The notes under the pieces are model-generated. The model did not search any database and was not told the DNA's origin. It saw only the letters and a program-made list of their open reading frames with translations. This document shows, piece by piece, positions 54,828 through 63,224 of a stretch of DNA of 64,000 bases. Source of the DNA: Sphingobacterium spiritivorum (GTDB lineage Bacteria; Bacteroidota; Bacteroidia; Sphingobacteriales; Sphingobacteriaceae); contig NZ_CP068082.1 of NCBI RefSeq assembly GCF_016724845.1, positions 3,038,001 through 3,102,000 on the forward strand, written 5' to 3'. A program made the translations under genes and the position numbers. Within the stretch, counting starts at the first letter, position 1. Each line of letters opens with the position of its first letter.

Positions 54828-56192
54828 TTATGTATTCTCCTCTTCTTCAGGATACTTTGACAGATCGAAAGTCTCCATGAATTTAGTAGTGAAGTTTCCT
54901 GCTCTGAAATTCGGATCCTTTAAGATTCTCAAATGCAGAGGGATAGTTGTATGTATACCTTCGATAACGAATTCGCTTAACGCTCTTTCCATTGTCGATA
55001 TAGCTTCTTCACGGGTCTGCGCTACAGTGATCAGTTTAGCGATCATAGAGTCATAATTCGGAGGAATAGTATATCCGGAATATACGTGTGTATCTACACG
55101 GACACCATGTCCACCCGGAGAGTGGAAGTTAGTAATCTTTCCTGGTGAAGGGCGGAAGTTTTGGAACGGATCTTCAGCATTTATACGACATTCTATGGCA
55201 TGCATAGTCGGTTCGTAATTCTTACCGGAGATAGGAATACCTGCCGCAACTTTGATCTGCTCTTTGATCAGGTCAAAGTTGATAACTTCTTCTGTTACGG
55301 GATGTTCTACCTGAATACGGGTATTCATCTCCATAAAGTAGAAATTACGGTGTTTATCAACCAGAAATTCAATTGTTCCGGCACCTTCGTAATTAACAGC
55401 TTTTGCACCTTTAATAGCGGCTTCACCCATTCTCTGGCGAAGTTCAGGTGTAATAAACGGAGAAGGAGCTTCTTCCAATAATTTTTGGTGACGACGCTGA
55501 ATCGAACAATCACGTTCGGATAAGTGACATACCGTTCCATATTGGTCACCTACAACCTGAATTTCGATGTGACGCGGTTCTTCAACATATTTTTCAAGAT
55601 ATATACCATCGTTTCCGAAAGCTGCTGCAGATTCCTGACGTGCAGAATCCCATGCTGCTTCAAAATCTTCATCCTTCCAGATGATGCGCATTCCGCGACC
55701 ACCGCCACCTGCTGTAGCTTTGATGATCACCGGATATCCGATTTCATTGGCAAGTTGTATACCTTCTTTGAAGGTGCTTAACAGGCCTTCAGAACCCGGT
55801 ACTGTAGGGACATCGGCCTCTTTCATAGTTGCTTTAGCGGAAGATTTATCTCCCATTTTTTCGATCTGTTCTGCAGTAGCACCGATAAATTTGATGCCAT
55901 ACTCCGCACAGATAGCAGAAAAACGAGCGTTTTCGGATAAAAATCCGTACCCCGGATGGATCGCATCTGCATTAGTCAGTTCTGCTGCAGAAATGATGTT
56001 AGGGATATTTAAATAAGAATCTTTACTTGGCGGAGGTCCGATACAGACTGCTTCGTCCGCAAAACGGACATGAAGACTATCTCTGTCTGCTGTAGAATAA
56101 ACCGCAACACTCTTAATGCCCATTTCACGACACGTGCGAATGATGCGTAAGGCGATTTCACCTCTGTTGGCAATTAATATTTTTTTAAACAT
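54828..56192 (-). CDS. accC: Acetyl-CoA carboxylase biotin carboxylase subunit
   Basis: 454 residues; carboxylates the biotin of AccB with bicarbonate and ATP, the first half of malonyl-CoA synthesis. ATP-grasp motif [13 protein letters not shown] and the catalytic region [16 protein letters not shown] are intact, and the length matches E. coli AccC. It is 75 bases downstream of accB. Confidence 0.97.
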   Translation of the reverse strand: MFKKILIANRGEIALRIIRTCREMGIKSVAVYSTADRDSLHVRFADEAVCIGPPPSKDSYLNIPNIISAAELTNADAIHPGYGFLSENARFSAICAEYGIKFIGATAEQIEKMGDKSSAKATMKEADVPTVPGSEGLLSTFKEGIQLANEIGYPVIIKATAGGGGRGMRIIWKDEDFEAAWDSARQESAAAFGNDGIYLEKYVEEPRHIEIQVVGDQYGTVCHLSERDCSIQRRHQKLLEEAPSPFITPELRQRMGEAAIKGAKAVNYEGAGTIEFLVDKHRNFYFMEMNTRIQVEHPVTEEVINFDLIKEQIKVAAGIPISGKNYEPTMHAIECRINAEDPFQNFRPSPGKITNFHSPGGHGVRVDTHVYSGYTIPPNYDSMIAKLITVAQTREEAISTMERALSEFVIEGIHTTIPLHLRILKDPNFRAGNFTTKFMETFDLSKYPEEEENT

Positions 56193-56267
56193 GAGTCTTA
56201 ATTGATGTTTCTGTTAGGCGATTTCTCGCTGAATATGCTAATACTCCTTTATAAGAGAAGTATATTC

Positions 56268-56744
56268 TTAGCTAGGATCTACCAGGAATAATGGCTGATC
56301 GTATTCAACAGGTTTAGCGTCATCAATTAAGATTTTGACGATTTTACCTGAAACTTCAGATTCAATTTCGTTGAAAAGTTTCATTGCTTCTACGATACAA
56401 AGAACTTTTCCGGGAGTGATCTCATCACCAACATTAGCAAAATTTGGTTTACCCGGGCCTGCAGCACGGTAGAATGTTCCGATCATCGGAGATTTTACAG
56501 TGATGTAGTTTGCATTATTGTCAGCAGCGGCTGCAACAGGAGCAGCAGGTGCAGTAGCAACAGGAGCAACTGGTAAAGCCGTTGCAACAGGAGCTGCAGT
56601 AGGTACAGTAGCTGTAACGATTGTAGGTTCCTGATTAGTCTTTATTGTGATTTTAAAATCTTTTTCTTCGATTGCAACTTCATTTACACCAGATTTTGCA
56701 ACGAATTTGATCAGATCTTGTATTTGTTTAATATCCATACTCAT
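56268..56744 (-). CDS. accB: Biotin carboxyl carrier protein of acetyl-CoA carboxylase
   Basis: 158 residues. The biotinylated lysine is Lys122 in the usual VEAMKLFNE motif, within the C-terminal lipoyl-like domain. A short N-terminal domain is joined to it by a flexible linker (about 42-75) made almost wholly of Ala, Pro, Val and Thr. It is upstream of accC, the enzyme that carboxylates it. A near match to the -7 box (TACCTTTA on the minus strand, 56797-56804) lies about 50 bases before its ATG. Confidence 0.97.
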   Translation of the reverse strand: MSMDIKQIQDLIKFVAKSGVNEVAIEEKDFKITIKTNQEPTIVTATVPTAAPVATALPVAPVATAPAAPVAAAADNNANYITVKSPMIGTFYRAAGPGKPNFANVGDEITPGKVLCIVEAMKLFNEIESEVSGKIVKILIDDAKPVEYDQPLFLVDPS

Positions 56745-56820
56745 ATTAGCAGGTTTTAGATGTTTAAATGTTTAATGTTTCAAAAAAATTAGCCTGTAAA
56801 GGTAATAAATAAATAGGGTA

Positions 56821-57810
56821 TTAATAAGCCCACTTTAAATAAATAGAACCCCATGTAAATCCTCCGCCGAATGCAGCAAGGATTAGATTGTCTCCTTTTT
56901 TCAATTGATTCTCCCATTCCCAAAGACACATTGGAATAGTAGCGCTGGTCGTATTTCCGTATTTCTGGATATTTACCATTACTTTTTCTTCGGGCAGACC
57001 TACACGCTCAGCCGTTGCATCGATGATACGCTTATTGGCCTGGTGAGGTACTAACCAGTTGATGTCTGCAGATGTCAGATTGTTCTTATCCATTATTTCC
57101 GCTGCTACATCAGCCATATTGGTTACTGCAAATTTGAATACAGTACGGCCTTCCTGATAAGCGTAGTGCATTTCGGCGTCCACGGTCTCATGTGTTGCAG
57201 GGTTTAAGGAACCTCCGCCTTTAATATTCAGGTATTGTCCGCCTGATCCGTCCGTTTTGAGGATAGCATCCTGAATACCCATTCCTTCTTCATTAGGTTC
57301 TAACAATACAGCACCACATCCATCACCAAAGAGGATACAAGTGTTGCGATCCTTGTAATTGACTACTGAAGACATTTTATCAGCACCTACAACCAATACT
57401 TTTTTGTGGGTACCTGATATAATAAATTGTGAGGCTGTGTTCAGTCCAAATAAGAATCCCGAACAAGCTGCCTGCAAATCAAATCCCCAGGCATTTTTTG
57501 CTCCGATCTTATCTGCCAGAATATTGGCAGTTGCCGGAAACAACATGTCAGGAGTACTCGTACAAAAAACAATCAGATCGATCTCTTCCGCAGTAATTCC
57601 TCTTTTTTTCAAAAGACCCAATACTGCAGGTACAGCCAGGTCTGAAGTAGCCTTACCTTCCCCTTTCAGGATGCGTCTTTCTTTGATACCAGTACGAGAG
57701 ACAATCCACTCGTCATTGGTGTCAACCATTGTTTCAAGCTCCTTATTTGTAAGCACATAGTCAGGAACATAGCCATTAACAGCTGTAATAGCTGCATGAA
57801 TTTTTGACAT
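56821..57810 (-). CDS. fabH: 3-oxoacyl-ACP synthase III
   Basis: 329 residues; starts fatty acid synthesis by condensing an acyl-CoA primer with malonyl-ACP. The catalytic triad is seen as Cys116 ([10 protein letters not shown]), His in VPHQANKRI and Asn in YGNTTSATI. Bacteroidota make branched fatty acids, so the primer may be a branched acyl-CoA; this is not visible in the sequence. It follows plsX by 6 bases. Confidence 0.97.
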   Translation of the reverse strand: MSKIHAAITAVNGYVPDYVLTNKELETMVDTNDEWIVSRTGIKERRILKGEGKATSDLAVPAVLGLLKKRGITAEEIDLIVFCTSTPDMLFPATANILADKIGAKNAWGFDLQAACSGFLFGLNTASQFIISGTHKKVLVVGADKMSSVVNYKDRNTCILFGDGCGAVLLEPNEEGMGIQDAILKTDGSGGQYLNIKGGGSLNPATHETVDAEMHYAYQEGRTVFKFAVTNMADVAAEIMDKNNLTSADINWLVPHQANKRIIDATAERVGLPEEKVMVNIQKYGNTTSATIPMCLWEWENQLKKGDNLILAAFGGGFTWGSIYLKWAY

Positions 57811-57816
57811 AATACG

Positions 57817-58755
57817 TTAATTGAAAACAGATCTGATCTTATCGATAAAATTCGATTGGATCATAGCTCTTGATTGTAAAACCATGTTTTTGATAGCTTC
57901 CGGAGGAGAAATACCATGTCCTATAATAACAGGAGCATTCACTCCCAGAATAGGTGTACCTCCGTACTGTTCGTAATTGAATCTATCAAAGAATTCATCA
58001 TTTATTTTCTTTTTCTTGGTCACCACATAAAAGGACTCCGCCATTTTCAAAATAACATTACCCGTAAATCCATCGCATACCATTACATCAGCCAGATCTG
58101 TGAAAAGATCTCTTCCTTCAATGTTACCGATAAAATTTAATTGGGGATTGTTTTTGAGCAGTGGGTAGGTTGTGGTTGTAAGGATATTTCCTTTTTCTTC
58201 TTCTTCGCCAATATTGACTAATCCGACTTTAGGAGATTGTATGCCTAATACATGTTCAATGTAAAGACTTCCAAGGATAGCAAATTGATTTAGCATTTCG
58301 GGTTTGCAATCTGCATTAGCTCCTACGTCTAACAACAGTCCGCTACCACCTTTGAGTTTGGGAACGTTAGTGGCGATGGCCGGACGTAGAATTCCCGGTA
58401 CTGCCTTCACGCTGAAAAGAGCACCGACCAACATAGCTCCGGTATTACCTGCTGAAGCAAAAGAGTCAATCTCTCCGTTTTTCAAAAGGTCAAAACCTCT
58501 TACTATACTGGAATCCGGTTTTTTGGCAATTGCTTTGGTCGGGTGTTCACCCATTCCAATATTATCAGGAGCATGGACAAAATCAAAATCCTCAATACTC
58601 GCTCCTAATTCCTGGATACGCTGCTTAGCAGCATGTTCGTCACCGATAAGAACAATACGTTGTTCTGCTGGTAACACTTTCTGAGCTTCAATAGCTCCTA
58701 AAATTGTGGATTCCGGAGCAAAATCCCCTCCTAAAATATCTAAACCAATCTTCAT
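57817..58755 (-). CDS. plsX: Phosphate acyltransferase PlsX
   Basis: 312 residues; transfers acyl chains from ACP to phosphate to give acyl phosphate for membrane lipid synthesis. The N-terminal GLDILGGDFAPESTILGA block and the VCDGFTGNVILKMAES motif are characteristic. rpmF-plsX-fabH is a widely conserved order. A terminator-like hairpin lies between rpmF and plsX here. Confidence 0.96.
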   Translation of the reverse strand: MKIGLDILGGDFAPESTILGAIEAQKVLPAEQRIVLIGDEHAAKQRIQELGASIEDFDFVHAPDNIGMGEHPTKAIAKKPDSSIVRGFDLLKNGEIDSFASAGNTGAMLVGALFSVKAVPGILRPAIATNVPKLKGGSGLLLDVGANADCKPEMLNQFAILGSLYIEHVLGIQSPKVGLVNIGEEEEKGNILTTTTYPLLKNNPQLNFIGNIEGRDLFTDLADVMVCDGFTGNVILKMAESFYVVTKKKKINDEFFDRFNYEQYGGTPILGVNAPVIIGHGISPPEAIKNMVLQSRAMIQSNFIDKIRSVFN

Positions 58756-58788
58756 TCGTTATTATTTTTCGATTCAATAATACGCAAA

Positions 58789-58841
58789 AACATCCCAAAG
58801 TAAAGCATAAAAGATAAATTTTACACTTATTTTGGGATGTT
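58789..58841 (-). terminator. Long-loop hairpin between rpmF and plsX
   Basis: Perfect 11-bp arms AACATCCCAAA (58789-58799) and TTTGGGATGTT (58831-58841) with a 31-base loop. On the minus strand the second arm is followed by TTT. It could end part of the rpmF transcripts. Confidence 0.5.
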
Positions 58842-58859
58842 TAATGTCTTGAAAGATTG

Positions 58860-59051
58860 TTAGACAACAGCTGTATTTTCGATGATTAATTTACCGTTGT
58901 AGTATAAATTTCCATCTACTGTGTAAGCACGGTGAGGTAAATGAACCGCGCCAGTTTCTTGACAAACTGTTAAGCTAGGTTTTTCTGCTTTATAATGTGT
59001 TCTTCTTTTGTCTCTTCTTGATTTAGAAGTTTTACGCTTTGGATGTGCCAT
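58860..59051 (-). CDS. rpmF: 50S ribosomal protein L32
   Basis: 63 residues, strongly basic at the N-terminus ([21 protein letters not shown]) and with the usual [14 protein letters not shown] ending. It has one cysteine instead of the four that form a zinc site in some L32 proteins, so it is the zinc-free form. It is 14 bases downstream of the YceD-like gene and ahead of plsX. Confidence 0.97.
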   Translation of the reverse strand: MAHPKRKTSKSRRDKRRTHYKAEKPSLTVCQETGAVHLPHRAYTVDGNLYYNGKLIIENTAVV

Positions 59052-59065
59052 CTCGTATTTCCGTT

Positions 59066-59602
59066 TTAGTTATTTTTTATATTTCTTAATGCCGACCATC
59101 TAGGGTCAATGTGTTCTTCTGCACTGTTCTCCTCTTGTTCCTCGATTTGATTGACTTTCGCCAACATCTCCGGGTCGCATGATTGATTTAAACCTTGTTC
59201 GCTGCACTTGGTGTAGTAAGGTACCGCTACATTGATATACTCGTAGAGTAAATGTGCAATGTCAAATTCATAATCATTTTTAGATAAAACAATTACTTCT
59301 TCGGTATCTTCTTCCCAGTTTTCATCTGTGAATTTGACAAGGATCCGTTCTTTTACATCGATTGGACAGTCAAATTCGGACAAACATACATCGCAAGTCA
59401 GTTTGATCGTTCCGGTAATAGTAAAGTGGACAATCAACATGTTCTCTTGCTTCTGCAAGTCAACCTGGGCTTTTAAGTTTCCATCTTTGACAATGGAATG
59501 CTCAAAACAATCAAAGAACTTCTTTTCAATGTCAAAATCAAAACTGTGTTTCCCTGCATTCAGCCCGGAAAAGGGTATCCTATATTGTTTTAGATATTTC
59601 AC
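59066..59602 (-). CDS. YceD/DUF177 family protein
   Basis: 178 residues. The middle block [19 protein letters not shown] is the cysteine-containing core of the DUF177 family, which nearly always precedes rpmF. A role in 23S rRNA accumulation has been reported for plant and bacterial relatives. The start is a GTG (59602): the in-frame reading begins [11 protein letters not shown], and the nearest upstream ATG is in another frame. A full -7 box lies 20 bases ahead. It heads the DUF177-rpmF-plsX-fabH run. Confidence 0.92.
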   Translation of the reverse strand: MKYLKQYRIPFSGLNAGKHSFDFDIEKKFFDCFEHSIVKDGNLKAQVDLQKQENMLIVHFTITGTIKLTCDVCLSEFDCPIDVKERILVKFTDENWEEDTEEVIVLSKNDYEFDIAHLLYEYINVAVPYYTKCSEQGLNQSCDPEMLAKVNQIEEQEENSAEEHIDPRWSALRNIKNN

Positions 59603-59621
59603 AATTCTGCATTTGAGCCTG

Positions 59622-59629
59622 CAAAGGTA
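59622..59629 (-). promoter_or_regulatory. -7 box before the DUF177-rpmF operon
   Basis: Minus strand TACCTTTG, a full TAnnTTTG match, ends 19 bases before the GTG start. No strong -33 element was recognised in the A+T-rich DNA upstream. Confidence 0.5.
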
Positions 59630-59673
59630 ATTATAAATCTTATAGAAAGGAAATTTTTTTCAATTTATTTGAG

Positions 59674-59687
59674 AGCCTCAAAAGGCT
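59674..59687 (-). terminator. Weak hairpin after queH
   Basis: Short arms AGCCT (59674-59678) and AGGCT (59683-59687) with loop CAAA, 38 bases past the queH stop, followed on the minus strand by CTCAAATAAATTG. A weak candidate. Confidence 0.3.
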
Positions 59688-59724
59688 TGAAAAACCTTCC
59701 TGAATTACGCATGCAGGGGAGTTA

Positions 59725-60375
59725 TTATTCGTAGTAATTTTTTCCTAATTCTATACGGTCACGCCCGTTTTTTAATCTCCAGTGATTCGTGTCGCGAAGA
59801 GAATATGCACAACCGCAATATTCCTGCATATAGAATTTTTCTTTTTTGGAGACCTCCAGCATTCTTGCCGATCCGCCTTTCTTTCTCCAGTTGAAGGTCC
59901 AGTATTCCATCCCTTCATGACGGGATGCCGCCCGAAGTCCGCAGTCATTGATCTGCTCCATGTTTTTCCATCTGGAAATACCTAATGAACTGGAGATAAC
60001 ATCAAAACCGTTTTTTGCAGCATACTCTGCTGTTTTTTCAAATCGCATATCAAAACACATCGTACATCTTATGCCTCGTTCAGGCTCCTGCTCCATGCCT
60101 TTTGCAAGTTCAAACCAATGATCAACGTCATAGTCTGCGTCAATAAAAGGAATATTGTGCTTTTCTGCAAAACGTATATTTTCATCTTTACGCAAGTCGT
60201 ATTCCTTGCGTGGATGGATGTTAGGATTGTAAAAATAGATAGTAAAATCAATATCCGAAGCAATCAATGCTTCCATTACTTCCCCGGAGCACGGGGCACA
60301 GCACGAATGAAGCAATAGTTTTTTGCCTTCGTTCGGGAGTTTTAATTTTTCACGCTTAAATTCTTTGCCGTCCAT
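59725..60375 (-). CDS. queH: Epoxyqueuosine reductase QueH
   Basis: About 216 residues; completes queuosine synthesis by reducing epoxyqueuosine in tRNA. The paired cysteines CCAPC (25-29), the [16 protein letters not shown] segment and the late [11 protein letters not shown] motif match the QueH family, which replaces QueG. The start at 60375 is chosen because the preceding 29 codons resemble nothing in the family. It stands alone and is divergent from the lipoprotein gene at 60528. Confidence 0.93.
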   Translation of the reverse strand: MDGKEFKREKLKLPNEGKKLLLHSCCAPCSGEVMEALIASDIDFTIYFYNPNIHPRKEYDLRKDENIRFAEKHNIPFIDADYDVDHWFELAKGMEQEPERGIRCTMCFDMRFEKTAEYAAKNGFDVISSSLGISRWKNMEQINDCGLRAASRHEGMEYWTFNWRKKGGSARMLEVSKKEKFYMQEYCGCAYSLRDTNHWRLKNGRDRIELGKNYYE

Positions 60376-60492
60376 ACCAGTCCTGATTAAATGCGTTGCA
60401 ATTTTAACGAAATTGCACAATATTTGCAACAATTGACTGTTAATGTAGCAGGAAGGCTGCATAATACGTCCTCTTTTCAGATAACTATTTTA

Positions 60493-60500
60493 TACATTTG
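60493..60500 (+). promoter_or_regulatory. Putative -7 box for the lipoprotein gene
   Basis: TACATTTG, a full TAnnTTTG match, ends 27 bases before the ATG at 60528. No clear -33 element. Confidence 0.5.
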
Positions 60501-60527
60501 TAACAGCATTTAAGTTAGCATTGTAAA

Positions 60528-61685
60528 ATGAAGAAATTCTCTAAAGCCCTGATTTTATCTTTAATGGTCGGAAGTGTGATCGCCGGGATAGTATCCTGTA
60601 AACGTTCAGATGATGAACCACCTGTTACGAAAGGAAAAATCGGACGTTTATACATATCCTTTTCAAATTACCGTGACGGAGCTACTCCTTTCCCTAGTAT
60701 AGGTATCATTGATAATGCAGATTCTGTACTGGCAAACGGAGGAGATATGTCCACTATCTTCAAATTACGCAATATATCCATTACCTCAGGAGTTAAAGGT
60801 GGTGCTACTCTTTATTTTGATCCTTTTGTACAGCGTATTTATCAGGCCCCTAAAAATGAGAATGGATTAAGTGATACGGTTTTAAGACATATGAGCTATA
60901 ATCTCAACGGAATTCCGGCCAGTACCAATAGTATTCAAAACAGTGTAATGGGGAGCGTCAGAGGTATGGCTATTAATATTCCGGAGAATAATAATGAACC
61001 CAGATTCCTGTATGTTACCAAAACAAGCCGGACAGGTAATAATAGAGATGTACAACCTGTAGGAATCTATAAATTCAATAGTGCTATTGCAAACGGATAC
61101 GTCAGGTATGGACAGAAAATTACCTTAGCCGGTCTGGGTGAAGAGAGAGCACCATGGGGATTGGCCATAAACGGAAAAACCTTGTATGCTTCTATATCGG
61201 GGCCTAACGGCGGGGTCATGGTATTGCCTAATGTTGTCAATAACTTAGATACGTTGCTGGCTGATTATTCCAATACACAAATGCATACAATTGCCGGAGC
61301 TTCAAAAGTAAGAGGAATTTCTTACCACCTTTTGAAGGATATACTGGTGTTGACTGATTATACGGGAGAAGGACCTTCTGCAGTAGGAAAAATATATATC
61401 ATTGAAAACTTCTCTAAACTTCCGGCAGGCGAAATTACACCAACCCGGACTATTCAGGGGGCAAGTACAGGGCTTTTAGAGCCGGTGGATGTTTCTATTG
61501 ATAAACGGGCGAATGGCACATTCATGTTTGTAGTGGATAAATCTTCAAGATATATATCCAGATTCAAAATTACAGATAATGGTAACGTTGCGCCGGATGC
61601 CAGACTGATAGTGGATAGGACTCCCGAAACAAATATAGCTGTGCAAATGATTCCGGAAGGGATATTCTTTGATGGAAGAGATTAA
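60528..61685 (+). CDS. Lipoprotein with a beta-propeller-like fold, function unknown
   Basis: 385 residues. A lipobox (GIVSC, Cys24) follows a hydrophobic signal. The rest has repeated segments such as FLYVTKTS, LAINGKTLYASISG, FMFVVDKSSRYISRF that resemble blades of NHL- or lactonase-like propellers, so a six- or seven-bladed propeller is likely. I did not recognise a specific family. It would sit in the outer or inner membrane facing out. Its stop codon overlaps the convergent gene that follows (61682-61685). Confidence 0.82.
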   Translation: MKKFSKALILSLMVGSVIAGIVSCKRSDDEPPVTKGKIGRLYISFSNYRDGATPFPSIGIIDNADSVLANGGDMSTIFKLRNISITSGVKGGATLYFDPFVQRIYQAPKNENGLSDTVLRHMSYNLNGIPASTNSIQNSVMGSVRGMAINIPENNNEPRFLYVTKTSRTGNNRDVQPVGIYKFNSAIANGYVRYGQKITLAGLGEERAPWGLAINGKTLYASISGPNGGVMVLPNVVNNLDTLLADYSNTQMHTIAGASKVRGISYHLLKDILVLTDYTGEGPSAVGKIYIIENFSKLPAGEITPTRTIQGASTGLLEPVDVSIDKRANGTFMFVVDKSSRYISRFKITDNGNVAPDARLIVDRTPETNIAVQMIPEGIFFDGRD

Positions 61686-62533
61686 TCTTTTTCCATCAGA
61701 TCCAGTAATATTTCGATTTCCTCTTTTTTCTCCATATTATCTATCTGGGTATAGGAGGAGATCAGATTTCTTAGCACTCTTTTTATAATAGCTACGTTAT
61801 CGCAAGGCAATACATATTCCGGAGACGGAGCCAGATTGAGCTGTTTTAAAAAGGAAAGGATATCTTCCATTTTCATCACCTGCCCCTTATTAAATACGTT
61901 GATGTAGAATAATGGCTTTGAATCCATGCTATCCTCATTCATATAAGCCAATACAAAGTGTTTGGGCAGATTGACTCCGTAAATTGGGATATCCAGACGT
62001 TGCGCAATGACGCAATAGATACAGGCCAATGTAATCGGATTGCCCTTCTTGCTTTCCAGCACCTTATTCAAATATGAGTTTTGCGGATCATGATAGTTAG
62101 CTGTATTACCTGACAAGCCGAAATCCTGAAACAATACATGATTGATGAGTTTGACCTTTTCATAAGGACTCATATCATATATCAGTTCATACCAGACTTC
62201 TCTTCTTAATTCGGCTAGCTGAAACATAATCTGGTCCACATTCATTGCCGGATACTGATATCTGTTGATAATGAGTAAACCGTTAAGCAAATCAAATGAA
62301 TTACTCATCTTCCATACCTGCAGCTCGTTTTTGATCTGATCAAACTGGATTTTGTGAATAATATTCTCAATCCGGGTCTGCATCAATACATCGAAAGAAC
62401 TTTCCCAGGAAGATTCAAGGGAGGGGATGACCTCAGGACCACACGTAATCAGTTTTTGTTCGATCTCTTCAAAAATAGTAGTGTCCGGATCATCTAACAA
62501 TGAGATTAAAGCCTTTAATTCATTATCGCTCAT
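61682..62533 (-). CDS. SirB1/transglutaminase-like protein
   Basis: About 283 residues. An N-terminal helical region of about 110 residues is followed by a transglutaminase-like core as in SirB1/YchA: KKGNPITLACIYCVIAQRLD, GVNLPKHFVLAY and YINVFNKGQ. The canonical Cys-His-Asp order is seen in ACIYC and KHF, but whether it is active is unknown. The start at 62533 (MSDNELK) is chosen over a TTG two codons earlier. A -7 box ends 3 bases before this ATG. It is convergent with the lipoprotein gene, with a 4-base overlap of stops. Confidence 0.88.
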   Translation of the reverse strand: MSDNELKALISLLDDPDTTIFEEIEQKLITCGPEVIPSLESSWESSFDVLMQTRIENIIHKIQFDQIKNELQVWKMSNSFDLLNGLLIINRYQYPAMNVDQIMFQLAELRREVWYELIYDMSPYEKVKLINHVLFQDFGLSGNTANYHDPQNSYLNKVLESKKGNPITLACIYCVIAQRLDIPIYGVNLPKHFVLAYMNEDSMDSKPLFYINVFNKGQVMKMEDILSFLKQLNLAPSPEYVLPCDNVAIIKRVLRNLISSYTQIDNMEKKEEIEILLDLMEKD

Positions 62534-62536
62534 ATT

Positions 62537-62544
62537 CAAACTTA
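62537..62544 (-). promoter_or_regulatory. -7 box directly before the SirB1-like gene
   Basis: Minus strand TAAGTTTG, a full match to TAnnTTTG, ends 3 bases before the ATG. A leaderless mRNA is implied if it is used. It is one of three such cases in the window. Confidence 0.4.
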
Positions 62545-62660
62545 ATTAAAATTTCTTTTATTTAAAAGAGGGAAAAGTCAACATATTAAAGAAATTACAA
62601 CCTTTTGACCTGGTTTATCAGGAATAATTATCGGCAGGAGGGAAGGTAACTGTTACAGAT

Positions 62661-63224
62661 ATGATGCTGCACAAATCAACTTTTTATTATGTTTGTGGCA
62701 TGGTTTCCTTAAGATACAGACGCTCCGGATTTATACACGCCCTTACTTCAAATACCCGTCACGGTACACATTCGCCTTTTGTATACAAACTCGCTGATGA
62801 AGCTATTTATCAACGATCAGCAAAAGGAGTTGAAATCAATCCGAGCGGTTGGAATGCAAAGAAAAAAGCTGTGTTAGCCCGTATACTTTATCATCTCGGA
62901 ATACAGACCGTTCATTCCCTGTCAGACAACAGAGGTAATGAGGCTGAGAAGAATGTTGTGGAGACTCTGGAGGATTGTTTCAAACAAGCCATTCTGATCA
63001 GTAAGAATGAGCTTCCGGAGCAGGGGCTGTTTCTTCGCACCGGAAGGCATACTATATATATATGGGATGAACCTTATTTCAACAGAGAGCGGCAGAGCGC
63101 CTGGCAGCAAGTTCAACAGGAGGAAAGGGTAACCTTAACAATAGATCTGTTTTATTTTGGCCTGATCATCTTCAGACAAGGTCAGCGCAAACAGAATTTT
63201 AAGCTGAGGTTTCCCCGTTTCTGA
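62661..63224 (+). CDS. Shortened relative of a SAM-methyltransferase family, core missing
   Basis: 187 residues, or about 174 if it starts at the second Met. The N-terminus has the HGTHSPFVYKLADEAIY motif and the C-terminus TIDLFYFGLIIFR, both hallmarks of a Bacteroidota class I methyltransferase family of about 250 residues. The middle (about 70-135) is short and lacks any glycine-rich SAM motif (E-x-G-x-G). The frame is open, with no internal stop, so it may be a functional remnant rather than a pseudogene. The intact TERHS-like C-terminus argues for retained selection. Its stop directly abuts the stop of the convergent Omp85-like gene. Confidence 0.7.
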   Translation: MMLHKSTFYYVCGMVSLRYRRSGFIHALTSNTRHGTHSPFVYKLADEAIYQRSAKGVEINPSGWNAKKKAVLARILYHLGIQTVHSLSDNRGNEAEKNVVETLEDCFKQAILISKNELPEQGLFLRTGRHTIYIWDEPYFNRERQSAWQQVQQEERVTLTIDLFYFGLIIFRQGQRKQNFKLRFPRF

